Shown here: positions 13,355 through 14,199 of the stretch, one piece after another
Position numbering within the stretch: the stretch's first letter is position 1
Layout of the letters: every line of letters begins with the position of its first letter
From: Verrucomicrobiota bacterium
GTDB lineage: Bacteria; Verrucomicrobiota; Verrucomicrobiia; Chthoniobacterales; Terrimicrobiaceae
Direction of reading: 5' to 3'
NCBI GenBank assembly: GCA_026398285.1
Contig: JAPLTI010000162.1
Location: forward strand, 1-14,199
Length of the DNA stretch: 14,199 nucleotides
Position numbers and translations under genes: made by a program
Notes under the pieces: model-generated
The model's database searches: none
Told to the model about the DNA's origin: nothing
What the model saw: the letters and a program-made list of their open reading frames with translations, nothing else

Positions 13355-14199
13355 ATGGCTCAAAAATCCAAAAAACCTGCCAAGGCAAAGCCTGTTGTAA
13401 AAAAGGCGGCTCCTGCAAAGAAGCCTGTCGCCAAGGCCAAGCCGCAAGCCAAGGTCAAGCCCGCTTCCAAAAAGCCAGCTCCCTCCAAAAAGCCTTCCGC
13501 TACTCTTAAAAAAGCAGCTCCTGTCAAAAAGGCCGCGCCCATTTCCAAAAAGCCAGATCCTAAAAAAGCTGTAGCCGTTGCGAAAAAAGCCGCGCCGGTG
13601 AAGAAATCTGCACCAGCGAAAAAAGTGGTTCCTGTTAAGAAGGCCGCTCCTGCCAAGAAATCTGCTCCCGTCAAAAAAGCCGCTCCAATTAAAAAGGCGG
13701 TCCCTGTCAAAAAAGCAGCACTCGTTAAAAAAGCCGCGCCGGTGAAGGCACAAAAAATGCCTGTCGTCGTGATCAAGAAAGGCAAAGAGCCTGTCAAAGT
13801 CACCGGCTGGGTTGCCAAGCAACGCGACCGCCTCCTCCAACTCAAGGACACACTTCTTGATTCTATGAGCGGTGTAGGTCGTGACTCTCTCCGCAACCGC
13901 GCCGAGGGTGGCGAAGCCTCCGCATTCGGCATGCACACAGCAGATGCCGGCAGCGATGCCTATGACCGCGATTTCGCTCTCAGCCTCCTCTCTCAAGAAC
14001 GCGATTCCCTTTTCGAGATTGATGCCGCATTGAAAAAAATCAACGATGGCAATTACGGCTTCTGCGAGATTTCCGGTAAGCCGATTCCCCACAACCGCCT
14101 CGAAGCACTTCCATTCGCCCGTTACACCGTCGAGTGCCAGGCCGAGCTGGAGAAAACCAACCGCCTCACGCGCGTTCGTCAACCCGTCACCTCCCTCTT
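13355..14199 (+). CDS. TraR/DksA-family regulator with long Lys/Ala/Pro-rich N-terminal tail (partial at window end)
   Basis: The frame runs from ATG 13355 off the window without a stop, giving at least 281 residues. Residues 1-135 are low-complexity Lys/Ala/Pro repeats (units like KKAAPVK), similar in style to histone H1 or bacterial H1-like proteins. From about 150 comes a DksA-type domain: coiled-coil helix WVAKQRDRLLQLKDTLLDS, acidic tip DAYD (201-204), second helix to 232, then the zinc-finger region YGFCEISGKPIP to YTVECQ. Of the DksA C-x2-C-x17-C-x2-C site only Cys237 and Cys261 remain; Ser240 and Thr258 replace the others at exact spacing. DksA proteins bind in the RNA polymerase secondary channel; the basic tail suggests nucleic-acid contact. 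No clear Shine-Dalgarno precedes the start. Confidence 0.88.
   Translation, partial: MAQKSKKPAKAKPVVKKAAPAKKPVAKAKPQAKVKPASKKPAPSKKPSATLKKAAPVKKAAPISKKPDPKKAVAVAKKAAPVKKSAPAKKVVPVKKAAPAKKSAPVKKAAPIKKAVPVKKAALVKKAAPVKAQKMPVVVIKKGKEPVKVTGWVAKQRDRLLQLKDTLLDSMSGVGRDSLRNRAEGGEASAFGMHTADAGSDAYDRDFALSLLSQERDSLFEIDAALKKINDGNYGFCEISGKPIPHNRLEALPFARYTVECQAELEKTNRLTRVRQPVTSL

Noticed and set aside
1..14199. tRNA, rRNA, CRISPR array or intact insertion sequence
   Set aside because: No cloverleaf-like segment, regularly spaced repeat array or complete transposase frame was seen on either strand by eye.

Overview
The window looks like chromosomal DNA from a Gram-negative bacterium of the Verrucomicrobiota, possibly the Spartobacteria/Chthoniobacter side. 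The reasons are a lipopolysaccharide-export permease and a lipoprotein (so an outer membrane), proline-threonine-rich linkers, a Lys/Ala/Pro-rich tail on a DksA-like protein, and REP-like repeats carrying tails of REP-associated (RAYT) transposases. The lineage is inferred from protein style only. Many starts have weak or no Shine-Dalgarno sequence, so several start choices rest on spacing to the neighbouring gene and on domain limits.

Left part (1-3379, genes on +). Two direct copies of a ~340-bp repeat (about 21-377 and 802-1134) bracket a small TMEM14-like membrane protein gene. Each copy has a REP-like hairpin followed by a decayed 3' end of a RAYT-type transposase gene. Next come a DEAD-box RNA helicase (1242-2432), a 336-bp stretch with no convincing gene, and a compact type II toxin-antitoxin pair (2769-3224). 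This is the accessory-looking part.

Central part (3380-13093, all on -). Eleven genes lie almost end to end and are read from right to left: lipoprotein, tyrA, aroA, cmk, plsC-like, conserved hypothetical, LysM/pseudo-L,D-transpeptidase, accA, LptF/LptG permease, alpha/beta-hydrolase-like, M16 peptidase. tyrA/aroA, aroA/cmk and cmk/plsC each overlap by 4 bp (ATGA), and lipoprotein/tyrA and hydrolase/peptidase overlap more. The block joins aromatic amino acid synthesis (tyrA, aroA), CMP phosphorylation (cmk), fatty acid and phospholipid synthesis (accA, plsC), LPS transport (lptF) and cell-envelope proteins. It looks like one long growth and envelope operon. Three members have altered functional sites: the PlsC homologue has lost its C-terminal third and gained a membrane helix, the hydrolase has Gly at the nucleophile position, and the L,D-transpeptidase-like protein contains no cysteine.

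Right end (13094-14199). A 261-bp divergent intergenic region separates the operon from a + strand TraR/DksA-family gene that runs off the window. It has a ~135-residue histone-H1-like Lys/Ala/Pro tail and a zinc-finger site that keeps only two of the four cysteines. No rRNA, tRNA, CRISPR array or intact insertion sequence was seen. I found no clearly new multi-gene system. The most unusual items are the RAYT-tail repeats around the TMEM14 gene, the three envelope proteins with altered functional sites, and the tailed DksA-like protein.
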